Shown piece after piece: positions 1-20,759 of a stretch of 64,000 nt of DNA. The position numbers were made by a program, and so were the translations under genes. Numbering within the stretch: position 1 is the stretch's first letter; each line of letters opens with the position of its first letter. Source of the stretch: Seriola aureovittata (Eukaryota; Chordata; Actinopteri; Carangiformes; Carangidae); NCBI RefSeq assembly GCF_021018895.1, contig NC_079378.1:13292160-13356159 (forward strand), written 5' to 3'. The notes beneath the pieces were generated by a model that saw nothing but the letters and a program-made list of their open reading frames with translations, was not told where the DNA came from and did no database searches.

Positions 1-2012
1 AATGTGTGAGTTTTATGAACTTCCAGCTGCAAACAGAGTGCAGGGGAGGCACTGTGTGAGCTGCCGGTCCAGAATTAAAAAGAGGGAAGGTGGGACGTTG
101 CTGTGGAGACCCAGCAGTGCCTGAAAGAAATCTGTTCAGCAGCCAAATCCAGAAGAAGCCAAATACTGACTCTCTTCATTGGCCTCATTGGTTGAGTTTA
201 TCTAAACAGATGGAGTTTTTCTGTTTAGACAAAGTTATACTGAAGTCCAGAGAAAATGACAAGAGGAGGAAGATGTTTTAAAGCTGAGCTCTCTGCAATT
301 GGCATAAAAATAGCTGTCTATCCATGCTCAGTTATCTTGATTAGTTAACCTAGCCTTCATACACATCATACTATCTGAGTAAATTGAAAAATCAAGAGCA
401 TTGACACTTTTCATTTGTTGTTCTTCGTTGTCCAACTTTACCATTACCCAACCTAAGCTGTGAATAACTGCCCTTCTTTAGCTTCACCCATCACCCTGAG
501 CTTATTTCTGCCTCCAGAGCAGCTTTGCCTCTGAGTCCTGTGTGTAAAGGATGTTTAACAAAACCTTCAGTGATATGCAGATCCACACTAACGAGGAACA
601 GAGGGAACAATAAAAACGTATAAAACTGTTGGTGAATGCCTGGGCATTGTCTGTGCATGGGAGCTGTTGAGCCGCTGAACTGCTGACTATTGGGTTTTAG
701 ACTTAAGACAATGGATGGCGGTTATTATAGCAGTGGGTGCAATGTGTGTGTGTGTGCAGAGAGTGTGCAGGCTGATCATGTGGATCAGTGCATCAGTCCT
801 CAGACAGAGAGAGGAGGGAGGTGGTTATGTAACTGAGTGGAGTACGAGGGATGCAGCATGTTCTCAGGAGCTGCCTGCCAGCTCGCAGTGATGGAAGTGC
901 ATCCAGCTCATTGGGCAGAGCAACGCTAGCTGCTGGAAAATTACTGGAAAATGGATAAAAGCCTTCCACCTAATGGAACTGTCTGAAAATGTCTGTGTTG
1001 ACTATCTGGCAGCAATGGACTACAACTGTTTGTAGTAGTATTGAATTCTTGCTGCATATAATATTCCTGGTTGACCGCCCCTTTTGAAATCTTGACATAA
1101 TTTAATCACATGGGGAGCCCCCATAGCTCGAGGGTTAAAATGCTGACCGTGAATGATTTAAATCCGGCCCGACAGCTTTGTCGCATCTGTCTCTCCCTCA
1201 TTAATTAAATCTTAACCAAAAGCAGTCAGTAGATGAAGGGCATCTGTATTAGAAAGTAGAGCTAGACCAGTAATTCAGGATGATATATCTGTCAATATCA
1301 GCTTATTGTAGATATATTCTTATGTAAGTCAGTCTGTAATTAATAGGAAATAGCAGTACAGACATGCTAAACTAGGTTTGATGTAATTTATAAACTGTGT
1401 CACCATCACACAGTTTGTCCAACAGAGAGCTTCAGGCAGGTTTTTAAATAACAGGAGGACCATCAAGGTCACCAAAAAATAGTAGATAATTGTGGCTGTA
1501 ATTACTACTGGAGTGGGGGCGGAAAATTATTCACATGCCCACCAGATGAGACAAAAATCGCTGACCAATGTCACCAAAATCACCTGTAGCCAGAAGAAGT
1601 TGACATAACAAATATCTGACATCTTGTCGAGCTCATCACACTGACTGACATCAGTGTTGCCATGTCAAAAACACAGCAGTAGATCTCATCAAATTAAATC
1701 ATAAATCTTTCAGCTACTTGGTTTATTTGGTTTATCAGATTGGGAGCCATAGCCGTTCTTTGTAATAGAGGGTAACCATATGCAGCCACTTCTCATTTCA
1801 ACCGTTTTGAACTGATGACCAGAAATCTTACAGGTACCATAATGCTATTCCATATACTGGTGTTAACATCTTATGTTTTAATCACAGCTGAAGAACATCA
1901 GACATGTGGGTTCTACAGAAGAGAAACATTGGAAATCAAAAAGAAAGTCCTTGATGCACGACACACTCCATTCGTCTCTTTCTTTCTGGTAATTAAGTTT
2001 GTTCTCTTTCAG
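1..2012. other. Non-coding stretch upstream of pgk1 exon 2 (probably intron 1)
   Basis: No exon with family similarity is visible here. The pgk1 exon at 2013 starts in the phase expected of exon 2, so this stretch is most simply part of pgk1 intron 1. I looked for the expected 65-nt coding exon 1 (Met-Ser-Leu-Ser-type start) and did not find it. A short TG run lies near 740 and a SINE remnant at about 1110-1205. Confidence 0.6.
1110..1205 (+). repeat. Decayed tRNA-derived SINE remnant
   Basis: The stretch begins with a tRNA-like head (GGGAGCCCCCATAGCTCGAG), which resembles a pol III A-box. About 45 nt later it has a degenerate B-box-like segment (TTTAAATCCGGCCCGA) and then a CT-rich tail ending in TCTCTCCCTC. 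This order is that of tRNA-derived SINEs common in percomorph fish. It is short and mutated, so it is presumably inactive. The family name is not assigned. Confidence 0.55.
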
Positions 2013-10846
<8,834 letters not shown>

Positions 10847-11748
10847 ACTTCCTATCAGCCCGCTGGTGTGTGTGTCTGTATGTGTGTGTGTGAGTTTGAG
10901 TGTATGAGAGGTGGGTAGCTACTCAGCCAGAAACTCCTGAAACCTTTCCACCCTGCAAAAAAAACCCCACAACTGCTTTATCAGCCATGTCATCTTGTAT
11001 TCAGGCTTTGTTTTTAAAGTAATGCCAGTTGTGATTCACAGGGGATAATTTCCATTTCTATCGATGCTGTCTGTAACAAGTAGAGCCTTCTGCCTTACTT
11101 TAACCTGCTGATAAAACTCTTCAAGTCAAACTGCTGGGAATCTTGAGTCATCACTTGACATTGATGGCTATTTTTTGCGAAATCAGACTTGTTAAAGAAA
11201 GATCAAATGGCTTGTTAACGTGGAAGTTTTCTTTTGCTCAGGTGATAGATTTTCCTGCTGACCTGCTTAATGGACGGCTGAAACACAAACACCCTCCACA
11301 GCGTTACTGTCACCTCATTCTGGGTTTAAACAGCAGGTGTCAGTGTTCTGCTTCACTTGCCCGCTTGTTTTCTCTCTGACCCGTTGCGATTTCTTCTGTT
11401 TTCCTTTTAAAAATCATGAGAGGAGTCGCCAGCGTTCACCCCTGAGAAACTAAAACACTGGCTCTTGTGTATGTGTGTGAGTGTGTGTATTGCTGCATCA
11501 CTTTTCCAAAGCCACCATGCAATGTCTTTGCACCACCCTTGACAGAGTGTATACATACAGTATATATACACACACAAACACACACACATATATATGTATA
11601 AACGGTTAATATGTGTGTGTACCTAGACGTTGTATTTTCTGTCTGTTCACACGAACGTCTGCTCTGGTCATCTGTCTTCTCTGGCTGTTGGTTTCTGAGC
11701 AGCGTCAGACTGAGATGTGGTGTCGATCTTGGCTGATCTGTTCAGGTT

Positions 11749-11754
11749 AATAAA
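11749..11754 (+). promoter_or_regulatory. pgk1 poly(A) signal
   Basis: Canonical AATAAA about 900 nt after the pgk1 stop codon, followed within 30 nt by a GT/T-rich stretch (TCTGTGTAAAAAAAATTTTG). This sets a 3' UTR of roughly 920 nt containing TG-rich and TATA-rich segments near 10866-10900 and 11551-11600. Confidence 0.7.
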
Positions 11755-11771
11755 ACCGTCTGTGTAAAAAA

Positions 11772-13165
11772 AATTTTGGTCTCCTCATTCTTTTTTGCAG
11801 CTACAGGTATGATAAGCCATGGTGTAATGGTGTCACTGCACAGCTTATTCTGTGATGTGTGATTGCTTGCAAGGACAATCATCTACCAGCTAAGATGCGA
11901 TGAAGATTCCTTTGATGGGGTCTGTGGGTCTGGAGCAATCTTGAGCATTTAAACGTGCATTCAAGCACCACCAGGAAGTAGACATGTGCCCCACTTTTAA
12001 AAAAATGCCAACCCACACTTGGGTTTAATCCAGTGGCATAGCACATAAATCAGGGCCCTGTATATATTTCTTTCTCAATCATGACTGTCTTTACTGCTTT
12101 AGTCGCCCGATTTTACTTTTTAATTCTTTTGAAATGACATGATTGCTTCAATGTTCACCTGAAGACGTCGGCATCAGTGCAGTTTTAGCATTTGAAGACA
12201 TATTTATCCGCCCTGCCGCGGAGGCAACAGTAGAAGTTTACTTATAATGCTAAGAATGCAAAATTTCAAAATTGAAGATAAAAACAAATGTTACTTCCAT
12301 GTTGGGTCCTTGGGTATTTAGTCCCACTGTTCCCCTCACTGTTACACCCACACCAGACCCAGGGCTGCACTCAAAATATCCACAGGACCTCCAAAATGGC
12401 TGGGTCAGGAAAAAATAAGGTTCATAAGTTTCAAGTTTTTTGGTGTAAGTGTAAGTGTATTTCACAGAGCATTTTAGCTCCAAAGCCTCTAAGTCTATGA
12501 GAAGTTAGAGGCCGTCCAGATAATACCTTAATCACCACAACTCCAATTATTCATAATGAGGTAACATTTAACTTTCATCCACATATTTGGCATGTAAAGG
12601 CAGTAAATAAACATTTCATACATTTATTTATATATAATTTGTCATAATTTAACTTATGAAGATATACAGTGCTTTGCTATATTTTAATTTGTTATCTGTT
12701 TAAACACCAGCCTCCACCAATAAGTGTTTACATGGGGAGTTACGGTTGTTGACAAATACATGATAAACACTTAATTCTGCTTACAAATGAATTATAGTCC
12801 TTTATGAAGCATATTCGGAATAAGTGTTAAATAGGGGTATTAAAGTGCTACCACTTTTGATATTTAAAGTAATGCTTAATAGGAACATTTATGAAACCTT
12901 GTAGTAGAAAATATTAAGGAAGACGAAATGATAATTTGAGGATTAAACTGGAGCTTCTTTGCTCAGTAATTATATTGATTAGCTTCCTCCTTTATATTCA
13001 GAAGCCCCAAACAAATTCTTCAACATTTATCCAGACCCCAAAATCCCTTGTATCAAAGCAAACGTTCAAGAATATCAAGGAGATATAAGTGTCCATTGTG
13101 TAAGTGGATGTTTTTGCCACTAGATGGCAGCCTCAGTTTTCACAGTTAATCAATGTTCACGAGTA
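11772..13165. other. Convergent intergenic spacer between pgk1 and lat2-like
   Basis: No coding exon recognised. The part from about 12550 to 12865 resembles a dispersed fish repeat bounded by GGTAACATTTAACTTTC and TAAAGTGCTACC, with AT-rich interior and phrases such as AATAAGTGTTAAATAGGGGT. Confidence 0.5.
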
Positions 13166-13171
13166 TTTATT
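13166..13171 (-). promoter_or_regulatory. Probable lat2-like poly(A) signal
   Basis: AATAAA on the - strand about 140 nt after the stop codon at 13308. It is the first canonical signal downstream and would give a short 3' UTR. Confidence 0.5.
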
Positions 13172-13307
13172 CACACAGATGTCCACATAATTTGCACATT
13201 ACACATTGCAGGAATAAAAAAAACAACTTGTACTTTCAGTTATAGACAACAGACAGTGCAGTACAGGCTGTTCGCATCTTTTCACGTAGGTTTTCTGGTG
13301 GTCCACG

Positions 13308-16300
13308 TCAGGTGCAGTCCACGGTTTCATTCACATAATCTGGCTCATCTGTTAGAAAAAGAAAATGTGGATGAATAGTTAATATTTCAGCCTGAACAAG
13401 TTCACATTCAATGTAAGGAGTTGGCACAATAAACATGGTGTCATGAACTTCCTTAAACATGATGTCTAGTGTCCACTATATCAGATAAGATGTGCTATGT
13501 GATATGCTTGGCTGAAAGCTTTTTTACATTTTGTAATTTGCAGCTGTAACACTGGTAACAATTTAGTTATTATTTCACCATCAGAATATAACATTTTAAA
13601 AACCTGAGTCATAAGTCGTTTCCATTTAGTCATTTCGTAACATAATATAGCAGCAAAAACACATTTTCCATTCTACGATATAAAGCTTTGTTCAGACCAG
13701 GCATTAACATCTGTCTGGTGCGATCTCTAAGTACAAGTGTGAAAACACCCACGACGCACTGAAGACGCATTTGAGATCCGATCACTCAGATCACATTTGG
13801 AGGGGCATCGAACCACAAGTGTCCACATTCGTTTAGCAGTGTGAACGCATATGCGGCCCGGGCCACATTGAAGGACCGCCTCCTCCAACTACGTCCTCTG
13901 ACACAGTCCGATTAATCCCGCCACAGCTTCATAATGAACCGAACATTAAACTGACGCACTAAGAGCTGGCCGCTTGTGATCGGATCACTGAAAATGCATT
14001 TTAATATCAGGTCTGCACGGGGCAGCAGTGACGCAATGGCGTCCTGAGCAAAGAGTAAAGCCACACCCCCTCTGTCTGTGTTGCGGGACCCTCCCCACCT
14101 TTATGAACACACAAGGACCACCCACAGGTGTGATGGCTCATTCCAGTAACCGCCATGCAGGTGAAAGTTTATCTCCAAAATGTCCTCCTCTGAAGTAACC
14201 ACGTTTTCGTCTAAAAGGGCCCCGACAGAGACGGAGATAAAACCAGAGCACAGTCCGAGTGGCGATGGGGACTACCACTACCGTTGGACTTCAAAACATC
14301 CATAAAGTCTCAGTTTGGAGTCCCAGTCCCAGCAAACATCTTTACCAGTCCGACCAGTGGAGCTAACTGGTCTGAGAGGAGAGCCCTACAACCGGCTAAA
14401 GCCTGACCTGGAACTGGCGTTTCTTCTCCTCAATGTAAGTACCTTGATGGCTACATAATGTTAAACGTCTGTTTTCGTCAGTGACCTGCTACAGTAGGCA
14501 TGATGAAGTGAGCTAACTTGCTGTTACCCATATTATGAATTTGTTTTTTCTCGCTGGCTAATGACGGCTAATGGTTGTGGCTGGACTGGGGTTGGTTAGC
14601 GTTAGGTTGAAGGTTAGGGTCTGGTTAACATCAGGGGGAATTCATATTGACAGGGGAAACAGATTAACCTTAATTGGAAGTGCATTTAGCTTGTTGCATG
14701 GTTGTGCACCTACACTTAAAGCAAGGGCAGAAGAAATTAAGTGAAAACACCTGTGTTGTTGTGCAAGAGGCAATAAGTCCTCCAAAATTAAAAGACAAAA
14801 TGTATTGTTTGTAATTGCCCTGAAGAACTACAATTAGAAGTGCTTTCTGATCTGAAGCCCCGGTCAGCTGGACCGAAGTGGCCTCCAGAACCTTAAAAGA
14901 TTAAAACTCTTCCAGAAATTGAAGTTAGTTTATGATGTGACGATGCTATGGTTAAAGTTAGGGAGCAACTGTGGTCATGGTTACGTTTACATTTTACTCG
15001 TTTACTCATTTGGCTGGTTAAAGGAAGCCATCGCTGACTGTTGTTGGAAATGTGATGTAAACAGTGGTCTCCTGTGCACCTTGTGGTCTGCTTGTGATTT
15101 AAAACAACAGAGGTTGTCTGACTTCTAAATCACATGCAGATTTATACATTTATGAACATAAACCATAACTGTTCCCTATGGTGCTTAGACTGTACCCTTT
15201 TTTCTGTAAAAAAAAAAAAAAAACACTTTACCACAAGGACTTGAAAGTATATACTATTTTTTCCACAGTGCCTCTATTGTTACCTCATAGTGATGAACAC
15301 TTTACTCAGCAATTCATTAATACTTACATTACTTAAACTAAAGATATAAAAATACTTAAACTTTAATCCCTGCAAGCTGCAGCTAACATTTATTTTCAAT
15401 ATCCATTGATCTGCATGTTATTTCTCGATGACACAGTTAATCATTCGGTCTATGAAATGTTCAAAATCGCTCAGATATGCTACAGGCTCTTCTGCTTGAG
15501 CAAAATATTTTCTTATTCTCCGATAATAGATTAACCTTGTTAGAAAAAACAAACAAACCATAGAGCAGACCGTTTCCGCATGTAATTAACAAGGAAATGC
15601 TGTTTTGCCACTCACCATCTTCTTGTTGAACTTGGTCCAGGAAATCAGAGTTCTCATAGTCGTCCTCATCTGTTTGTTGACACAGTTCAAACAACTTGAG
15701 TTTTAATAACTGGTATTTTCTTCTTTTTTTTTCACATCCCTACAACTTAACATATGATCTACAAACTATCTCTAACTGAATCACAACTGATATTTCGATA
15801 CAGAAGCTGAACATACCATCCTTTATTGACAATGATTGGATAAAGTTTGCATAGACTCCTGCCGTCTGATCAGCATCTAGACAAACACAAGAAATGCATG
15901 TTAAAAATAATCACACAGCTATCTAAGTTGGAGAGGTTGGTGATTAAACTGATTTTCAATGTTTAAGGGTATAGAAGAGAGGAACATGTAAAAAAGCTCA
16001 CCAGTTATAGTTGTTTCTGTCTGTGTGTTTTCATACACTGCATTTGGGAGTGGAGCTCTATAAAATATACAAACATTTGTATGTAAATAGACATATACTG
16101 TACATTAGTGGGCACATCCTTTATTAGATGCACCAAGAACATCTTATATTCTTCAGAGCCTGGGTTCCACAAGTTGCTAAAAATGTTCACAGGGATCTTG
16201 GTTCATTCTGACTACACAGTCACTTTCTTACTTTCAATACGAGCATAAAATAAATTATTTTGCTTTTGGTGGTGCTAACTAAACTAACTGAAATGACCAG

Positions 16301-19300
16301 ATTCTGTTGATTTTTAGAAGAAAATATTAAAGATGTATATGTTAACATTAAGTGGCATCTCTCCACGTTTGGATACACAATTGAATTATTTGCGTGAAAA
16401 TAACCTCAAAGTTTCTGTTAAGTATACATAGCTTTTTCTTTATTTTTGTATATTCAATGATAAAGTGAACGAGGTGAGCTGAAATACTCACACATATGTA
16501 TGTTCCAGACTTTCTGTTGCAGGTGCAGCAATGCAGGGTGTTTACACCAAGGACACAGGAATAATGCAGTTATACAAAGATAAATATATGACACAAATAT
16601 ATATACCTTAAGTCAATGTTCTTTTATCATGTATTATGTAAAGTTACCGGGTTGATCGATATTTTCATAGTCTGCCTGTTCATCAGTTGCATCTGTAATA
16701 CACGGTGGTTAATTAGATCAGCTCACCTCACATTGAAGAACAAGAGCCACTTCTGGTTTAATTCTTCAAATATTTCTTTGTTTTAAAACTGAAACCTTGT
16801 GAAAACAATATATGCTCACCTTGTGAAAATTCCTCTTGCATTTCACTGAAAAACATTATTAGTTTAGAATTAGTAGTTTTCTGTCTGTCTGTTGTTAAAA
16901 TTAACAACAACAACAATGGTGGAAAATATGCTTGTTTTTGTTTGTTTTGTTTTTTCTGTGAGTTACATAAAGGGGTCATTATCAGTCTCAACTGCCTGGC
17001 TCTGACCGAAACACCTCCAAAGCTTTATAATTACACAAAAAAAACATCAGTTTGCAGTTTTATGGGGATTTGCATGCTGGAACTATCTCTTGATGAACAA
17101 CATGTTTGGTAGCATCGTGTCTGTTCAGAGACTAAACACAAAACCTGGGATCACCCACAGTATTTGGCAACCTGCGCTGTAGCTGGAGCAAATCTGTTTT
17201 TCTAATTACATTATGGTGGCAAATGTAATCGCTGCCTGGCCGATGTTCAGAGGCAACATTACATCCTTCACATGCTACATTAATGAACAACACCGCAGTG
17301 ACAGGGAGGTGACTGTGTAGTCCCTCTTAGGTCAACTACTTTTGGTCAGTTATGTTACGGACTGGCTCTTAAGCAGTCAGACATGTGAACACTCTTAAAT
17401 GGTATCATGCTAACTTGTTGTTGTTTGATATATGTTGTTTTTATGTATCTATTTTATGTATCTTTTTAATATGCGTTATTTATTAATCTGACTGATGAAC
17501 ATCTGGTCAACATGTGGTTTTCAGACATCTTGCCAGAGGACTGCAGTTGAAAATTAGCCTGTTGGCGAATACTGGCACATTTACAGAAAGGTTAATTAAT
17601 GTGCACTGTCCTTTTCAAATAAATAAATAAATTAAATGAAAATACAAAGTAAATTTAAAACTAGAGATTGGAATGCACATCCACAATCCCGTCTGTGGTT
17701 TTGGCAACAAAAGCACTTTGGTTAAGGTGAAGAAAGATCATGGATTTGGGTAAATGGTAATAAACAACTCACTTGAGTTTTTCTGCATTAAAACAAAACA
17801 ATTAGTTTTTCTGAAACTAAACTAAGTGCTGAGAGTGGCTTAATATAATATATTCTAAGATAAGATCAGATATTTTGACAGAATACAAATTAAAAATGTT
17901 GTCTGTGAACATTTTACTGATATGTTTAGTATCAACATATTTTCATCTTGCCAAAACGAATTCTGGTCATAATTATGTTTTCTTCAAAACCTATTGACTC
18001 ATGCATATTAGTTGTATATTCACATAATTCCTCGGAGACAGGGCTACCTGAAGGCACAGTAGTGGTCCAACGCATGACTCCAGATTAAGTAATTTTTACA
18101 TTTCTGCATTTTTACAAAATATCAAATGTTGGTCAGCTTTAGAAGTGTTGGTAGGTGCATTTTTGAACTTTGGACACGGTCAGGCTAGCTGTCTCTTTAT
18201 GCTTTATGCCAAGCTAAGCTAATGACATCCTGACTCAATCTCTGTGCTATTTGCTTAGATCTAATCTAATGTTAGATTAGTATCACCTCCTCAATGTCTG
18301 TGTTTACTACAAAGACCTAGGGAGGTTTTTATCTTATAGCATATTTCAAACTCTTCTCATGCAAAAAAACAAGCATGACAGTTCCTTCAAACACACTTAC
18401 TGCAATACGCTTATACAGAGATGAGGATAGCTGATGTGTGTTGTAATATACATACACTGTGGCTGAAGTTATCTGATTGGTTCTGGTGACTGGGGAAATA
18501 AGGTGTCAAAGTTATTTCAATATGCTGATGAAAAGTGAATAATGAACAGAAATCCAGGTCAACAAATGCAGTATCTGAGGCTGTGGTGGGTAACAGCTGT
18601 CGCTGGTTTACTTTACCTGTTTTTGATTGCATCACAGCAAAAACACTTCCTCCACGTTGGCTGTCCAGATAGTATTTTAAAAATAAAAATTTATAAATAA
18701 ATAAAATTTTATAAAGTAATTGCAGAAATGTTTTATTATTAAATTACAAATTTAGTACAGAGGTGACATGGGATCCATTTTAAACTTTTAAACTGACAGT
18801 TTTGTTTCTTAAGTGATGTCACAGATCTCAGCAATTAAACCGATGCGTACATTGTTATTATAAACTACAGAAATGATGGTCAATGCAATCTGCCAACAAG
18901 ACTTGAAAATATGGACCAAATATTAAATACTCACAATGTCTGAAGGTGATATACTTGATTTTCCTCCTGTATGACCTCTGCAAGAAATAATAGTAGTATT
19001 CAACGGTTTGAAGTAGGTTGCTTACAAAAACTCTACCACAGACATTTTATAGATATAGTTACAAGACTGATTACATGAAGCATTAATAAAAAACTAAAAC
19101 AACAAACAAGGAAATATTTGTGGCTGTCCAGTGTAGTATACAGGGAATAACTGATTACTTTTCCACACAACGTTGGATGCATAAAATGGCCTCAGTGTGC
19201 TTAAGACAAAGTGTTGGTCAGCTCATCAGCAGTTGGTCAGTTTCCATCCAAATGTTTCTATGTGCGTTTTTAATTTGAGTGGCAATACCAGAAAAATGTT

Positions 19301-20758
19301 TCTACATTTTACTGTGGTGGACACGTGGATGTGTTGTTAAAAACAAAATGTGACGAGGGCAATGGAAACAGCCGGCGAGTAAATCATGACGTACACAAAG
19401 CATACGACTTAAACGTCCACTGAAGAAACTAAAACATCAGTTTCATGTGGACTGATGAGGAGGCTGTAACGTTCCTCAAATTAATACATGACACAATCAT
19501 AAATGCCATATATCCGTCATGTTTTCCACATTGTTTTATTCATTTCAACTGCTGCAGTTTTACTTGCACCATATTGGACAATGGATGGAAACGTGCATTC
19601 GTCTGCTTTTTGTTTTGCTGAATTTCTGGGAGTTTTGTTCAAATCTGCGCTTACTTTGGGTGGAAACCTGAAAGAGTTCGTATTATCAATATTTCCAGGA
19701 TTTGAGTCTTGTCCCTTTCCATAGACAAGTTTATTATTCCCAAAGACCAATTGAACATATTAAAATGGCTTTTGTTTTCTGACCAACAGTCAAAAACTGA
19801 AAGATTGTACTATCATAGAAACTAGCAAATATTCATATTTTAGCTGGTGCCAGTGTATTTTTTGCATTTTTATTTTAATGATTAATAATTTATCAAAATT
19901 GCCAAATAACTTTCTCTTGACTAATCAATTAATCAGCTAACACCTTTTTGACCCAGGGCCCTCTAGTTGTTAATCTGGCCATGCCAATGATAGCAGCCTT
20001 TCATCTTATTTTTTTATTAACATAATGAAATGCAAACACTCAATGCAAATGTATTTAATTAATTTTCTTTCATAGCAATTAAAACAGGATTTAGGTTTTC
20101 ATGGTTCTGTTTAAGCAGCTCAGGTCACTGGGTTTTAGTCCTGTTCTGTTTAAGACTGAACTTCGGTGGTTATAGAAACCCTGGTGAGTTGAATTTAGGT
20201 CACTTTGGGTTGACATTCAAAAACGTAGTGCAACAAGCAGCTGACTAACTTAGCTTAACATAACAGCAGCTAGTCAGCTAGCCTTCAACATATGACTCGG
20301 ACTCCATTGTTCTTATTTACCAAATGCACTTACTGGACTTCCTTTTGCACCGCAGACAGAGAAGAGACAGTACACTTAGTGACAACGTGGTTGCAACAGT
20401 CAGGACTGCAGCCAACAGACTGAAGTTTCCAATCATACCTAAAAGACAGACAAACACACAAATGACTATTATATGAACCCAAAGCAACTCTCAAAGTGGA
20501 CTGACACCGCTCTGTAATTACCAACCAGCTCAAATGTTAAAAGTTATTTGTCATTAAGTGGGGAAGTTGTTGGTGTTATGTTAATGCAGACTTTGCTGGT
20601 CAACATTCAGCTCTCTTTTTCTCTCTATCATGGTTAAAGTAGCTGCTGTTTTCCTGTTAACGAGACTGAGTGAATCACAGGATGTGGTTGGCCGAAACAA
20701 AACTGAAACATAGTTTGTAGGTTGTGTACAGGACTTACTTACCTATGTATGCTGCCAT
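13308..20758 (-). CDS. lat2: LAT/LAT2 (NTAL)-type transmembrane adaptor, 10 exons
   Basis: Predicted 155-residue membrane adaptor for immune-receptor signalling. Exons in transcription order: 20758-20743, 20438-20334, 18977-18935, 16845-16820, 16692-16648, 16513-16492, 16057-16002, 15876-15817, 15669-15616, 13348-13308 (TGA). All are GT-AG and phases close exactly (468 nt). There is a short N terminus, one hydrophobic helix (about residues 11-32), then a juxtamembrane CLRCKRK: the CxxC palmitoylation motif of LAT and LAT2 followed by basic residues. The acidic tail carries five Tyr-x-Asn Grb2-SH2-type motifs: YENI (Y72), YENT (Y94), YANF (Y113), YENS (Y129), YVNE (Y147). The C-terminal EPDYVNE resembles the end of mammalian LAT2, while DEDDYENSDFL resembles LAT's DEDDYHNPGYL, so LAT versus LAT2 is not settled. 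It is shorter than mammalian LAT2 (about 243). A 10-nt microexon-like segment (AAAAACTCAA) in the intron near 17772-17781 breaks the frame if used alone and is left out. Confidence 0.8.
13689..14018. mobile_element. MITE with imperfect terminal inverted repeats
   Basis: Ends TGTTCAGACCAGGCATTAAC (left) and, reading inward from the right, CGTGCAGACCTGATATTAA. The interior has paired GATCCGATCAC-type segments (near 13776 and 13980). At 330 nt with no ORF, it is a non-autonomous DNA transposon of a kind common in fish. It sits in the last intron of the lat2-like gene. Confidence 0.6.
14020..15374. other. Remainder of the lat2-like last intron
   Basis: No exon recognised between the MITE and the exon at 15616. 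GC content is higher around 14020-14450 than elsewhere in the intron, but no splice-consistent reading frame was found. A TTAGGTTGAAGGTTAGGG segment near 14602 is a short telomere-like motif only. Confidence 0.5.
15375..15480. repeat. Fragment of the 'TGCAACTAAC' hAT-like MITE family
   Basis: GCAGCTAACATTTATTTTCA, then a CCATTGATCTGC segment and GTCTATGAAATGTTCAAAAT follow the internal order of the copy at 38575. Left end only. Confidence 0.5.
18140..18325. repeat. Dispersed fish repeat ('GGCTAGCTGT...GCTAAGCTAA')
   Basis: Contains CAGGCTAGCTGTCTCTTTAT and GCCAAGCTAAGCTAATGAC, followed by a TAGTATCACCTCCTC segment. The same order (GGCTAGCTGTG, GTGCTAAGCTAAG, TGGTATCAATCTTATC) recurs at about 28820-29000, in the myl10 intron. 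Confidence 0.5.
19850..19945. repeat. Fragment of the 'TGCAACTAAC' hAT-like MITE family
   Basis: TTTATTTTAATGATTAATAA with CTTGACTAATCAATTAATCA matches the right half of the family described at 38575-38890. In intron 2 of the lat2-like gene. Confidence 0.45.
20678..20689 (+). promoter_or_regulatory. ETS:RUNX composite motif candidate in lat2-like intron 1
   Basis: CAGGATGTGGTT overlaps an ETS core (GGAT) and a RUNX core (TGTGGTT), the arrangement known from T-cell and other haematopoietic enhancers. It lies about 70 nt inside intron 1, near the presumed promoter. A single 12-mer can occur by chance; its position in an immune adaptor gene is what makes it notable. Confidence 0.35.
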
Positions 20759-20759
20759 T

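Noticed and set aside
14595..14630. Telomere-like GGTTAGGGT motif
   Set aside because: Only one or two imperfect units; not an interstitial telomeric array.
18411..18635. Possible extra lat2-like exons near 18.4-18.6 kb (donor-like gtaag sites)
   Set aside because: Acceptors are poor, and the ten-exon model already closes in phase to a stop without them.
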